64,000 nt of DNA from Voacanga thouarsii (taxonomy: Eukaryota; Streptophyta; Magnoliopsida; Gentianales; Apocynaceae), in contig JANUWF010001699.1 in NCBI GenBank assembly GCA_026120185.1, forward strand, positions 412,001 through 476,000, written 5' to 3'. The position numbers and the translations under genes are program-made. Under the pieces are notes generated by a model. That model was not told the DNA's origin and ran no database searches. It saw only the letters and a program-made list of their open reading frames with translations. Below are positions 1 through 10,377 of the stretch, in pieces (the first letter of the stretch is position 1; each line of letters starts with the position of its first letter).

Positions 1-1208
1 TCCATAGGAAGAAGAATTCGAAGTTTTTTATCGTCATTATTGTTTCCTTGCTATCCACTTTCATTCTGATTTCCGCCACGTTACTATACTGCTATCGAAG
101 AAGATGCCGAGAAAATGTTCCTTCTCCCATGCCCTCAAGAGAAGATAAGCTCCTGAGAATTTCCTATATCAAGAACTCCAACATGCAACTGGAGGATTTT
201 CTAACGAAAATATAGTCGGATCAGGAAATTTTGAGGTTGTTTATAAAGGACAGTTAGAAAAGCAAAATGGCAAGCTGGTGGCAATAAAAGTTCTGGATCT
301 TCAAACACATGGAGCTTCTAAAAGTTTCAAGGCTGAGTGCACTGCATGGAGAAACATTCGCCATAGAAATCTAGTTCCTATCTTAAGTTATTGCTCCAGT
401 ATGGATTCTAATGGTCACGATTTCAAGGCTCTAGTCTATGACTTTATGGAGAATGGCAGTCTTGATATGTGGTTGCATTCAAAGGCACATGATGGAAAAA
501 GACAAAGAAATCTCAACCTTCTCCAAAGACTGAATATTGCAATTGATGTCGCTTCAGCATTGCAATATCTTCACAGTCATTGCGGGTTTATCATTGCTCA
601 TTGTGATTTGAAACCGAGCAACATTCTTCTTGACAATGACCTTACTGCTCATGGTGGTGATTTTGGAATTGCAAGGCTTCTTCCTAATTCCACCAAAAGT
701 TACTCAGGATCTAGAACAAGCAGCTCGGTTACAATCAAAGGAAGCATTGGATATGCAGCTCCAGGTAACAACATTAATACATATATTAAGTATAAGAAAG
801 AATTCTGTGGATATTAAATTTTGAAAGATTAAATGATTTGAGATTATGTACTTTTGCTGTTAGAGAATTTTTGATAGATGTAAAACTTTTGATAAATATG
901 AACCTAGTACATGTAAGCCTAAAAGTTCTGTAATCTCTTTTTCCTTGATTTCTTGCAGTTAATTGCCCAGAAAAGTGATTGTTTCCCTCTCCCTTCTCTT
1001 GTAAATGAAAGTTATAAATTTCTTTAACTTTAAACGACTTGGAGTGTGAAAACTTTTAGAATATGCTATGGGTTGCTTGCCATCAGATCGAGGAGATATC
1101 TACAGCTATGAGATTCTTTTGTTAGAGATGTTTACAAGAAAAAGACCGACAGATAAAAATTTTACAAATGATTTGAATCTACATAATTATGTGAAGGAAA
1201 CAATAATG
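1..1208 (+). pseudogene. LRR receptor kinase copy 1, truncated (TM + kinase part)
   Basis: The segment aligns without large gaps to the second half of the receptor kinase at 20621-24058, starting at about 22525 there. It begins in the transmembrane segment (KFFIVIIVSLLSTFILIS), so the LRR ectodomain lies left of the window. A net 2-bp insertion at about 167-185 shifts the frame before the kinase domain. The kinase frame then reads through GSGNFEVVYKG (one glycine-loop Gly is Glu), VAIK, AHCDLKPSN (non-RD type) and DFG to GYAAP. A GT donor at 765 and AG acceptor at 1058-1059 bound an intron that matches the paralog in position and almost in length. Exon 2 starts at 1060 (EYAMGC) and homology stops near 1208, about 50 residues in. 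The known role of the family (LRR-XII, EFR/Xa21-like) is pattern-recognition immunity at the plasma membrane. This copy cannot encode a working kinase. Confidence 0.9.
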
Positions 1209-2760
1209 AATACTCCATTTTTAAATATTCAATAATTATGTGAAGGATTGTTCACATAAATATTCAATAATTATTGTATTCAACATATGGATTTGAATAC
1301 TCCATTTTTACATATTCAAACACTTCTGATGGTGGCATTCAACAGAATGATTCAAGTGTTCAATTGCCAGATGTTAACACTTTTCCAGAAGAGTGTTTTG
1401 CTGCTGATATTCTCAATCCCATATCTGAAGCAAATGAGAGATCATCAAGTCAGTTTCTCTTTGATTTAAACAAAGAGCCACGTGTAGAAGATGCTGTCAG
1501 CACAGAAAATAGTATGGAAATAGCTAAACCAATCCTAAACACAGGTACTAGATTTTTCTTTTGATCTTTCTATTTTTTTTATGTGTAAGGTGTGCTACTA
1601 TCATTATTTTTTTCTATTTTCAACTGATATGATTGCAAAATACTCTAAATTTTCACTAGTAATAATACTATAACATCTAGCCTAGATATGTTTTTCTATT
1701 TTCTTCATGTATAGTCTATACCAATTAAGCTTAGAAGCCTAGATATGTTATCATCATCTTTATCACAAAGCTTCACTATGATTTCTCCCATTTTACCTAC
1801 TGCATCTATAATTGTAGATATCTATTGAGAAATTGCTATTTGAATTCATAAAGAACGTAGATATTGGTCTGGTTGCTTAATGCTGCTGCACTTCACACTA
1901 GATCTTTTTCTTTCAATAGTCCATTTTTGTGTTTGAAGAGTAATATTCCTTGCGGATCTTAGTAACTCTAACAACAAAGCTCGAATGCTAGATAATGTAG
2001 CCAAAAAGACAACATTTAGAATACAACAAGGAATGTGAGAAAAACAGCAAATTTCTGAATCCTAAGTTTGTCAGGTGAGCAGCTTACACTTAAAAATGTG
2101 CTACTATCTACCATGGAGAGGGAAGGGGATAAGTGATGAAGACTCTAGTTGATGCTGACTTGGATACGATTAGATTATGAAAGTGATGAAGATTTGATAA
2201 ATTTCTATTCATCATTGTAGCTGGAGCCACTTGGATGGACAGATCATATGCTCTTTGTCTACCACTGGCCATGCTCAAAGGAGATTAATACTTTAAATGA
2301 CTGTTGAAAACTTTACTCCAAAATTTCACAAAAATTTTTCTGCTCAGATCTGTCATGCTTCTATTTTATTTAGATATTTTATTAATTTGGTGCTTTACAT
2401 TTTGTAACAGAAGTGCATATGGGAGATGGTATGAGTAATGACATTGCACATATGGAATTCAGAGAATCAAGACAAAAACTGAAAGCGGTAAGCAATCAAG
2501 AACGCAATAATTTATCATGTCTTGTTGGAAACCAGTATTGATGGGAAATTGAAAATAGGTGCAAAGAAGAAAATGGCTTCATTATATTCAATCTCCACAA
2601 AGACTGTCAACTGTATTTGGGAACAAGGAAAAAAAGGTGATGCGCATCATAAGAAGACAGCAAATTGTGGACGCAAAAGAGTACAGATTGACCTAGTTCA
2701 TTTTGGCAACATTCCTTTAGCTAAGCGGACAACTATTTGATCTTTAGCTTGTTCTTTGAA
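1209..2760 (+). pseudogene. Mariner-like transposase N-terminal fragments
   Basis: Two coding islands on the + strand resemble the N-terminal region of plant mariner-like (MLE) transposases. The first (about 1274-1564) contains the FDLNKEP motif. The second (about 2522-2757) has LLETSIDGKLKIGAKKKMA-like text followed by a helix-turn-helix-like SISTKTVNCIWEQGKK and GRKRVQIDLVHFGNIPLAKR, a pattern I recognise from plant MLE DNA-binding domains. A TGA at 2738 interrupts it, after which SLACSLNKSKSLW continues in frame. No DD39D catalytic region follows, because a CACTA-type terminus begins near 2800. A short direct repeat (TGAATACTCCATTTTTA-like, about 1207 and 1294) lies at the left edge. The region between the islands could be an intron. 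Family assignment rests on motif memory. Confidence 0.55.
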
Positions 2761-2799
2761 CAAAAGTAAGAGTCTATGGTGATGCTTTATTTTGTCATT

Positions 2800-3232
2800 T
2801 TTACAGTATTTCTTGACACAAAAAACCATCATCCAAAAGGTCTATTGTGACGGTATAAGTGTGACATATTTTCCATTGTTTCATGATGACCAATTCCGTC
2901 ATTCAAACAACCTATTGTGACCAATAACTGTGTCATATTAACGATCGCTTACTAACGTATAAATTTGTAATAGAAACTTGCCTATTGTAACCAAAAGTGT
3001 TGTCATAATAATATGAGTTTACTGACACAATTTTTTGTCACTTAAAAGACCTATTATGATGCCTTTTTGCATCATAATAGACGATCTGTGATGACGCTAA
3101 ATAGCGTCACTGCACCTATTGTGACAGCCATATGCACGACACCCTTTGAAAGCGTCAGCAGTACAAAAGCGTCACTATAGCTCTATTTAATGACGCTTTT
3201 TAGCGTCATTATAACCCTTTTTTCTAGTAGTG
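2800..3232. mobile_element. CACTA-type transposon terminus with subterminal hairpins
   Basis: The right end reads TTTTTTCTAGTAGTG at 3218-3232, which is the reverse complement of CACTACTAGAAAAAA, a typical CACTA (EnSpm) terminal inverted repeat. The 400 bp inside it is packed with degenerate repeats (CCTATTGTGACC, GCGTCACTAT) and short palindromes such as TGACGCTTTTTAGCGTCA, with a second palindrome around 3050-3085. This is the usual layout of CACTA subterminal transposase-binding regions. The opposite terminus was not found, so this is one end of a degraded or non-autonomous element. Confidence 0.65.
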
Positions 3233-4000
3233 TCCCCATCAGAGCTAGCCGCGTTATTGGCAAATTTCCATTATACTCAGAATCCCAACTTGAAAAATCA
3301 GCTGGTCAATCAAGATATACGTACAATCAGTAATCAAGCAAAATATAACAGCTGAGAAGAAGCGACTCTGTGAGAAAAAGGATTAGACAAGAAAAGAAAA
3401 GAAGAACGAAGAAGGAGAAGAGCTGACGAGAAGAAATGAGGGTAAAGAAAGATTGGAAAGGAAGAGTCGGTCTTCTGGTTAACTGATAATATGGATTTTT
3501 ATGTGGAAATTAACTATCACGTTCTTCGCTCTCTTGCCTCTTATTCCGATTTTTCAGAATCCCATCTTTCTCTCTCTCTCTTTCACACAACACATACACC
3601 CTTCCCAATCTTCCTATCCATCTCTCTCTTTCTGCAATTTCTCCCCTAAAAATTCATTCTCGAAATCTTTCTTTTTTAAAATGGATTTGAATGACCCAAC
3701 TTAAGGAAATGACTAACAATTTCTACCTTTTTTTTATCTCTTTTTTCTATTTGGATTGATGTACAAGAAATGCAGCAGAAAATAACATTTTACTCAGTCT
3801 AAATCTAGAGCTTTCTTTGGAAGATGAAAAATTTTAACTTTCAGGAGATAAATGAAACCCATATTCTAAATTTTTTTCTAAACCCTTTTCAAAACGTAGA
3901 TTCGAAAAACTCGAGGATTTGGAACCTGTTGTACTGACCCCAGATTTTGAACTCCCTTTTAAGTCCAATTTTTCTACTGAAATTTTCTCCATATACAAAG
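3233..4000 (+). other. Pyrimidine-rich, leader-like stretch; no gene supported
   Basis: A CT-rich stretch (3540-3680) resembles a plant 5' leader and is followed at 3681 by ATG opening MDLNDPT and a stop. The DLN motif echoes those at 1464 and about 4810, so this could be the start of another mariner-like transposase remnant. Nothing longer is open and I cannot assign a product. Confidence 0.25.
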
Positions 4001-4004
4001 TCTG

Positions 4005-4290
4005 AAGCTTTCTTCATCTTCATCATCTTCGTCTTCACTAGAAAGTGATTTAGACTATGATTTTTCTTTACTCAAATGCTTGAACATAGAAGAAGAGGCA
4101 TAAGGTGTATGGGTTGAAGAACATTTGGGATTAACTTAGATTGAAGTGACTTCAGGCTACGTCACTTCATCTTCGTCAGAAAGTGACTTAGTCTGAGATT
4201 TGTATTTATTCGAATGCTTGAACATAGAAGAAGAGGCAGAATGTTTATGGGCTGAAGAACATTTGGGATTTGATTCTGTCGAAGAGAAAG
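4005..4290. repeat. Local tandem duplication, unit about 136 bp, two copies
   Basis: The sequence around GAATGCTTGAACATAGAAGA (copy at about 4075 and again at about 4212), with its flanks (CTTCGTC..AGAAAGTGA before, GAAGAACATTTGGGATT after), occurs twice in direct orientation. The copies differ by scattered substitutions. A 68-codon minus-strand ORF (4157-4363) covers the second copy, but its protein is low-complexity and unrecognised. Confidence 0.75.
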
Positions 4291-4699
4291 ATTTGAGCTT
4301 CAGAAACTGAGTTTCCACATGAGTCAAAGGAACTGAATCACTAAACCGAGTTTCCAAACTCACAATTATGAAAAGAATAAAGCATATTCTTTGCTTATCA
4401 ATAGTAGTAGTATCAGAGATTTTTTAAGTTGACATATGACATGCACGCAAGACTTTAGCCTTTGTTTATTTTTTTAATCAATACCCATGTGACTCAATGG
4501 TTCAGATTAAACAAAGCAAAGGACAATGTAGATTAAAAGGAAGAAATTCACATTGCAAGAACATCTATGGTCTTATTCGCTCAATAGCATCAAAACTCCA
4601 AAATAATGCAATCGAAACTCATTTGAAACACCCATTTTACACTTCCCAAAAAAGAAAAAACCTTAATAAAATCTGGGAAGATAAATTTTTAACATCCTC

Positions 4700-5351
4700 C
4701 TAACTACTTGTCGGAATTCTTTTTCAGCACCAATTAGTCATTCTTCATCTTCTTCCTCTTCTGGAAATTTACTCAAATCAAATCCCCAATCTGCAGGAAC
4801 ATTTAAGTCAAACAAGAGGACTTTCTTCTTATTCCTTGAAAAACCTCACTTGAGTTGGCCAAATTCATAACATCAGAATAGTAATTTGATTTTTCATCTA
4901 TCTCCATTTCCTTTGGAACAGTTTGTAAATTGCACTTCATTGTTTTTTATTGAGCATTATAATCAGACTTTCCTTTGAATTCAATTTCCTTAGAATTGAG
5001 ACTCATGGCTGACTTTCTATTGAATTCCATTTTCTTCGAAGTGAAAATCATGGCTTCCTTCTTTGCTTGAGCGTTTAAATGTATCCATGGACAAGAGGCT
5101 TCTCAAGAACAACGAGAAGTTGAACAGATACCAAAGAAGATTCAATTCTTCAAGAACTGCTGTCAACAACTCAATTTACAAGACTAATTCATTTAAGAGT
5201 AATTCACGTTTAACAATACAATACTTGCTATATTAAATAAGGGTATTTGTGGAAAAATAATAATTAATATTGTCTTGATTTACTAACTAGACAGATATAT
5301 TAGGATAAAAATCTCTGTTAAAGTGAACAGATAAAAGAGAATGGAGGGAGT
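4700..5351 (-). mobile_element. Mariner/Stowaway-type element end with DLN-motif fragment
   Basis: Read on the minus strand, the sequence ending at 5351 begins TACTCCCTCCATTCTCTTTT, the CTCCCTCC-type terminal repeat of plant mariner/Stowaway elements, with TA at the insertion point. Further in, at 4738-4823, the minus strand encodes LLFDLNVPADWGFDLSKF followed by an acidic tail and a stop, similar in style to the DLN-rich N terminus of plant mariner transposases. The other terminal repeat was not found. The element appears to have inserted into the Helitron copy at 5352-5678, because that copy's homology to the second Helitron starts exactly at this boundary. Confidence 0.5.
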
Positions 5352-5634
5352 ATGAAAAAGAATGTTAATATGAAGAGGAAGGTAAAGAGATGCAGGACTT
5401 TAATTGAAGATAAACTTATTAGATATGGTGCACCTAAAGATAATGCACAGAACAACGAACCTACCTATTCAGATATATTATTTAATAAGGAGTGAAATTT
5501 GAAGAGATTAGAATTTTGAGTTGAAGATAAAGTTGTTAACAATTAATGTGCAGTGCATCTAGAGTTCATTTTCAAAGTGCCACGTGGCAACGCAGGACAA
5601 TGTCAGGTGGCTCTCTCACAGCCTTTTGCAACTA

Positions 5635-5678
<44 letters not shown>
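5352..5678 (-). mobile_element. Helitron copy 1, 5'-terminal part
   Basis: This stretch is a direct repeat of 6134-6435, the 5'-terminal 300 bp of the complete Helitron to its right. Its right boundary meets receptor-kinase 3' flank at 5679 (TCTTGAAGAGC). The paralogous locus has an uninterrupted GCATCCTGAAGAGC at about 24233-24246, so insertion between A and T is supported. The terminal GA expected next to the host T has been lost in an expanded TA microsatellite. The left part is cut by the mariner/Stowaway end at 5351. Confidence 0.65.

Positions 5679-5679
<1 letters not shown>
5637..5679. repeat. (TA)n microsatellite
   Basis: An uninterrupted TA tract of about 40 bp at the 5'-terminal end of Helitron copy 1. 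The complete copy has only a short TATATATATA at the same place (6425-6433), so the tract expanded after insertion. Confidence 0.95.
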
Positions 5680-5681
<2 letters not shown>

Positions 5682-5731
5682 TGAAGAGCTTCACATTATG
5701 CCAATTCTATTGTTCTTATTCTTTATGTTAA

Positions 5732-6435
5732 CTAGATCGATTCCCCGTGCATTGTACGGGTTTGTGTAATATATTAATTCAAACTCAAAAGTGCCATTAA
5801 ACCTAAGAGATAACATCGATCTAAAGCACAAATAGAGAGTATCTTTTCTCAAGTATCAAAATTGTATTTTTTTTTTTCCAATTTTAATAATTGGAAGTAG
5901 GTGTAAATTTACAATATTACCGCAACCATTTTTAGTTTTTCCCTGCAGAAAGCGGTTCCTCTTATCTTAAACTATAGAAAGAAAAATTAGACCAAAAAGT
6001 ATGCCTAAAGGTGGAAGCTTTACCGGTACGCTAAGTTCGCTCTCAGGCAGTAACCCAAAATCTTCGTCTTTGACGGAATCCCCAACCACTAACTACTTTT
6101 TCCAGATCTGTAGTCTTGGCAGAGACTATTTAATATGAAGAAGAATGTTAATATGAAGAGGAATGTAAAGAGATGCAGGACTTTAATTGAAGATAAATTT
6201 ATTAGATACAGTGCACCTGAAGATAATGCACAGAACAACGAACCTGTCTGTTCAGATATGTTATTTAATAGGGAGTGAAATTTGAAGAGATTAGGAGTTT
6301 GAGTTGAAGATAAAGTTGTTAACAATTAATGTACAGTGCATCTGGAGTTCATTTTCAAAGTGCCACGTGGCAACGCAGGATAATGTCAGGTGGCTTTCTC
6401 ACAACCTTCTACAACTGCTTTTTTATATATATAGA
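5732..6435 (-). mobile_element. Complete non-autonomous Helitron, 704 bp
   Basis: On the minus strand the element starts TCTATATATATAAAAAAGC (from 6435) and ends with a hairpin followed by CTAG. The hairpin arms are CCCGTAC / GCACGGG (744-760 of the 5.7-kb stretch, one wobble pair), then GAATCGAT, then CTAG at 5735-5732. It sits between host A (5731) and host T (6436), as expected for Helitrons, with no target duplication. The paralogous receptor-kinase flank has the uninterrupted sequence TTGTTAATTTTTCTGC (A24313/T24314), which serves as the empty site. It carries no Rep/helicase coding sequence, so movement would depend on an autonomous partner. Confidence 0.85.
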
Positions 6436-6889
6436 TTTTCAGAATTTTTCCTTTGTTGAGTTTGGACTTGTTGTGGTTTATTTTTACTTTTATTCTCTCA
6501 AAGTTTGAATCCTTCACCAGTTATGATATTTTTAGACTTTATTTTACTCTTTTTATTTTTTTCCTCTCTTTCATTCTTCATCCATGTCATCATAAGCTAT
6601 CTATATTTTTAGATGAAAAAAGAAAGAAAAAGATAGATGTTAGTTTGACTATCATTTTTTTTTCTACATTAGATAGATGTTAGATTCACTATTTAATAAA
6701 ATTTTTACAAAAGTTCCCAATTTCTATTTGCAAGTCTAAAAAAGTAGAAACAAACGTTATAAAACACTTTGGGTAGCTTTTAAAATTTTTTTTTTAAAAA
6801 GGAAAGCAGTTTAAATGGTACTTTACTTTTTTTAACTAATATTATTAAACAAAATATCTCCGTAAAAGATTTTAAAAGCGAATGTACCA

Positions 6890-6928
<39 letters not shown>

Positions 6929-7020
6929 CAGATTTCTTTTTTGAAAAAAAAAGGATAATAGTAATTAGATTTTAAAAGATATTGAAAATTCTCAATATTT
7001 TTAGCTTCTACATAAAATTG
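6436..7020 (+). other. 3' flank of receptor kinase copy 1
   Basis: Directly homologous to 24314-24860 downstream of copy 2, including GGACTTG..GTGGTTTATTTT and the CTCTCAAAGTTTGAATC block. It is non-coding and AT-rich, and confirms that 5679-5731 and 6436 onward are one ancestral flank split by Helitron insertion. An (AAT)n array at about 6890-6930 is absent from the paralog. Confidence 0.8.
6890..6930. repeat. (AAT)n microsatellite
   Basis: About 13 consecutive AAT/TAA triplets, absent at the corresponding place near 24750 in the paralogous flank. Confidence 0.95.
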
Positions 7021-7224
7021 ACAAGAATTTCCACATTCCATGAGATACAACTGTCCAAATCAAGACACGATTCTACTCAATTGAACGGGAAATTCTAAGG
7101 TGAATCATGTTCACATAGATTATATATAAATTGTATCGTGTATAATATAAATTATACGATATGACTTGTTAATACATACAGTTTACGGATCCATGTTCTA
7201 CCTATGAATTTCCCTAACTCATCG

Positions 7225-7730
7225 TCATGGAAAAATTCCTGGCTTCGATCTACTACAATTCCAATAGTTTAGAACATATGCCTATTGACATATGGGTGAT
7301 GATGGAGTACGGTGTTAAAGAATCTTGGACGAAGAAATATTCCATAGGCCCATGTAGATATTGAATGTCCAATATTCGACAGGAGGAACAATGAGCTGCT
7401 CCTGCAAAGCGCGGATGGAGAATTAGATTCTTATGCCTCCAGGGGTATATATAGACAGTCAAGAAAGTGGCGAGGTGATTGGGGTGAAGACACCCCGACA
7501 ATAAGGGTTCGACTATGTGTAATAGTAATTCTTTGCTGAAATATTGCAAAGGATCGTTGTTAGGATTAGTCCGTTAATCCTCTTCCTCGTCTCTTAAATT
7601 ACATTCCGCCTGGTCAAAGGGCCTTTGATCAGTTGCCTTCAGGGAGTTCCCCTTATCCAAGAATTGGCTTCTTATGATTTGTCCAGCAGTGAATAGCTTC
7701 AGCCTAGGAAATATGGCAATTCTGTTTTCT
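7225..7730. other. Receptor-kinase flank segment, inverted relative to 24881-25145
   Basis: Two blocks match, in inverted orientation, the sequence downstream of receptor kinase copy 2. These are 7225-7425 (CTACTACAATTCCAATAGTT and GAGCTGCTCCTGC) against 24950-25125, and 7655-7730 (TTATGATTTGTCCAGCAG) against 24881-24935. The second block also resembles, in direct orientation, 20320-20400 just upstream of copy 2 (TTACGATTTGTCCAACAG). The segment is therefore probably the upstream region of a further, lost receptor-kinase copy. A 98-codon minus-strand ORF here is not supported as a gene. Confidence 0.6.
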
Positions 7731-9340
7731 AAATGGCCACATTTTTTTCAAGGATGCTGTTTGCCAAGTGCCTACATTTCCTTGTGCGCAGTTTGATTAA
7801 TAATTTGTTTTTTTAAACCACCCAATGGGTGGGAAATTTTATAGAGATAGAAGAGGGGAATACAAGGAGGGGTATTAGCCTAACCTCGGAATAATTATAA
7901 ACAAAATCTAATAGAAGGGACTTGCATCTTGTCAATATGGTATAATCCGTGAAAGTGTCTAAGTAACTCTGAAGAGTTAGAAAAAATAAATCGCCCGTTT
8001 TGAGTCAATGCATAGTTTGTTAATTATTCTGCAATCTGATTCCCCTCAGTTTGATTAATAAATGATATAGTTGCTTTACTACAGTTTTGCTTACCTGTGA
8101 TTTCTGAGTCCTTTTTTAAGTGGTTTACTTCCCCTTCATGTATTTACCTTGGGAAAATCATAGGAATGCTTGGTTTCAAACTTTTCCATGGTCCCTTCTT
8201 AGTTACGACATTGGTATTCTGGGAAACATATTGGGGATAGACTCAGAATCTTAAATTTAAATTTGAGAGATAAAGTCATAAGAAAGAAAAAGATAGAGGA
8301 GTGTTATGAAGTTTAAAAAAGTTTTAGGATGGTGGAAGATAAAATTGTACACAGTTTTTTTTTAATAAATAAATCTTAATTTTTTCAAATAAATTAAGTA
8401 GTTTTGAAAAGATTGAAGGAGGTGTGTGTGGTATCTATCTTTATAACACATGCTATACATGGTTAATAGGAGAAAATTGGTTCAAGTTCACCGGATCAAA
8501 TAACTCGTCAATTCGACATAATTTTATATCTTTATTAATTGTGTACTTCTTGAGAAAACATTTAAAATATGAATCGAATTTAATAACTAACTTTTGGATA
8601 AAGATGTATTAACCGATTTTGTCATAGTTAATAATAAATCTTCCCTTTGATAAAAAAAATTGTCAATTATAATTCTTTCGTTTGATAAAATTTTTTGTCA
8701 CAATTGTTACGTGATATGACCATTTTGTTTTTGAAAATTGTAGAAAATACAATTTTTAATTCTTATTTTATCATCCAACATGATGGTTCAACATCTTTTA
8801 TTATTTGAAAGGAAAACTTCCATATCGTGTACTTATTTTTTAAATATATTCGTAGGAATAGCCATATGAAGAAAATTTAATCAGTTATCTATCTATGATT
8901 TAGTAAATGATGCTTGTAATTAACTATTTGCGTTACCAGCTTATTACATACTATAACGTAATTTTTTGAAGACAATTTGATTACCTTTATCTTACATAAT
9001 GGTGTGGACAATCCCCCTTCCCACCAAAACCAACAACACCCCCCCCCCCCAAGTGTTGGATGGATACGTGGAGAAAGATATCGAGAAAGAGAATTTTAAT
9101 TTTAATTTTTTAGAATTAGCTAATTTATTATCAAATCAAGTGCATTTAGACAACAAAAGTTTCTTCTAATTAAGCATCGAAATATACCTAAACTTTTTGG
9201 CTAGCAATACTACCAGAGATATTCTCTTCGTGCCAGAGAAAATTTCTATGAAATGACTAAATTATCCCTTATGGTAAAAAAAAAAACCTCTAAAACAAAT
9301 ATTTTTATTATTTATTATTTAAATGAACACAAATCCTATT
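7731..9340. other. AT-rich intergenic sequence, no gene seen
   Basis: No coding similarity is recognisable on either strand. It contains homopolymer runs, including a 13-C run around 9040-9052. Short ORFs (for example 8424-8612) lack codon structure or recognisable motifs. Confidence 0.6.
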
Positions 9341-9990
9341 CTCTATCACTCCCCAGTTCTTCCTTGTTCGGGCTATCCCTTCCTCCTCCTTCAGTTCTCT
9401 GTCTTCTCAGTCTCTAAGATTTCTCAGCAGTGCTTCAATCGCACTACATAATTTCTCTTCATATATCTGATCCAATTCTCAATCATTTCCTTCTTTTCTT
9501 GTAATTTTTCCCCCCTAATTGACTTCCTTGTAACGGGAAATCTTGGACATAATTCCTCATTAAAGAAATAAGGATTTTTATCCTTCTAAAGCATCCTTCG
9601 GCATCTCTGAACCCTTTCTCCTGTTGGGCACGTCTTGGACATGGCGGATACACGGGTGGGGCAATAAATGGAGGAGTTCTTCACTGGACTTCATGGCTGA
9701 GAACAACATAATGAAATCAAGAGAATCTTGGCAGAGAAGTGAATATTTTGAGAGAAATTTGTGGAGGCCTAAAAATACTTGTGAAGCAGTTCTATTTTTC
9801 CAATTCAAGTTTTAGAAATTAAATCCTCAATACTTTGTTAAAAAAAACACTGAAAATGGTGTTCCTTCTCTTGATCTTGTATTGGCGTGAATGCCTTCAA
9901 AAATGGAGAAGTTATATTTGGGATTTCTGGGAGATTGGGAGATTTGGAAGTACGAAAGAGGGCAGACTATGAATGGTTGGTAAAATTTAA
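9341..9990. other. Leader-like CT-rich block and short unrecognised ORFs
   Basis: A CT-rich block (9345-9440) is followed by short overlapping ORFs on both strands (9578-9808 minus, 9624-9815 plus, 9887-10150 plus). The plus strand contains an MADTRVGQ-then-stop stretch that vaguely recalls retroelement gag starts. The similarity is too weak to assign. Confidence 0.2.
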
Positions 9991-10007
9991 AAGAAAAATA
10001 ATTAAAA

Positions 10008-10185
10008 AAGGAAATTCACCTTTGGTGACAAAACTTTTCCTGGCTAAAGGCCTTGCCAGCGTCGCCACTTCCTCGCAAGAAAAATGGCTCTCTTTGTGGA
10101 CCGGACGCACGAGATTACACCATTTAAGCAAAATTTCACTCCACCCGTGATTCGAACGCCACTCAACCACTGGGCTAAGTGACTT
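10008..10185 (-). repeat. Possible tRNA-derived SINE fragment
   Basis: On the minus strand, AGTCACTTAGCCCAGTGG carries a box A-like motif (TAGCCCAGTGG), and GGCGTTCGAATCACGGG carries a box B-like motif (GTTCGAATC). Together they recall the RNA polymerase III promoter of tRNA-derived SINEs, and a GC-richer body follows into AT-rich DNA. The box A-box B spacing is only about 9 bp, shorter than in a tRNA, so the head is either deleted or this is another repeat. It does not fold as a complete tRNA. Confidence 0.4.
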
Positions 10186-10377
10186 GTTTGATTTTATTTA
10201 TTTTTTAATTTAAATTATTCTAAACATTCATTTTGTATTTTTTTAAAAATATAATTATTATAACAAATAATAATCATAGTATTTTTAATATTAAACGATA
10301 TTACTCAATACAATAAATTATTTTGTATATTTATATACTATTAATTATATCATCTTTTTAATAAAAAATTTGTACAT

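Noticed and set aside
3501..3704. 67-codon ORF ending MDLNDPT
   Set aside because: Mostly CT-rich leader-like sequence with low-complexity translation. Only the last seven residues look meaningful.
7253..7549. 98-codon minus-strand ORF
   Set aside because: It lies in a duplicated receptor-kinase flank segment. The inverted copy at 24881-25145 does not keep the frame and no domain is recognisable.
9578..9815. Overlapping short ORFs on both strands
   Set aside because: No recognisable domain on either strand and no supporting repeat or splice structure; left as unassigned.
10100..10185. A tRNA gene on the minus strand
   Set aside because: Box A and box B are too close and no cloverleaf arms can be drawn.
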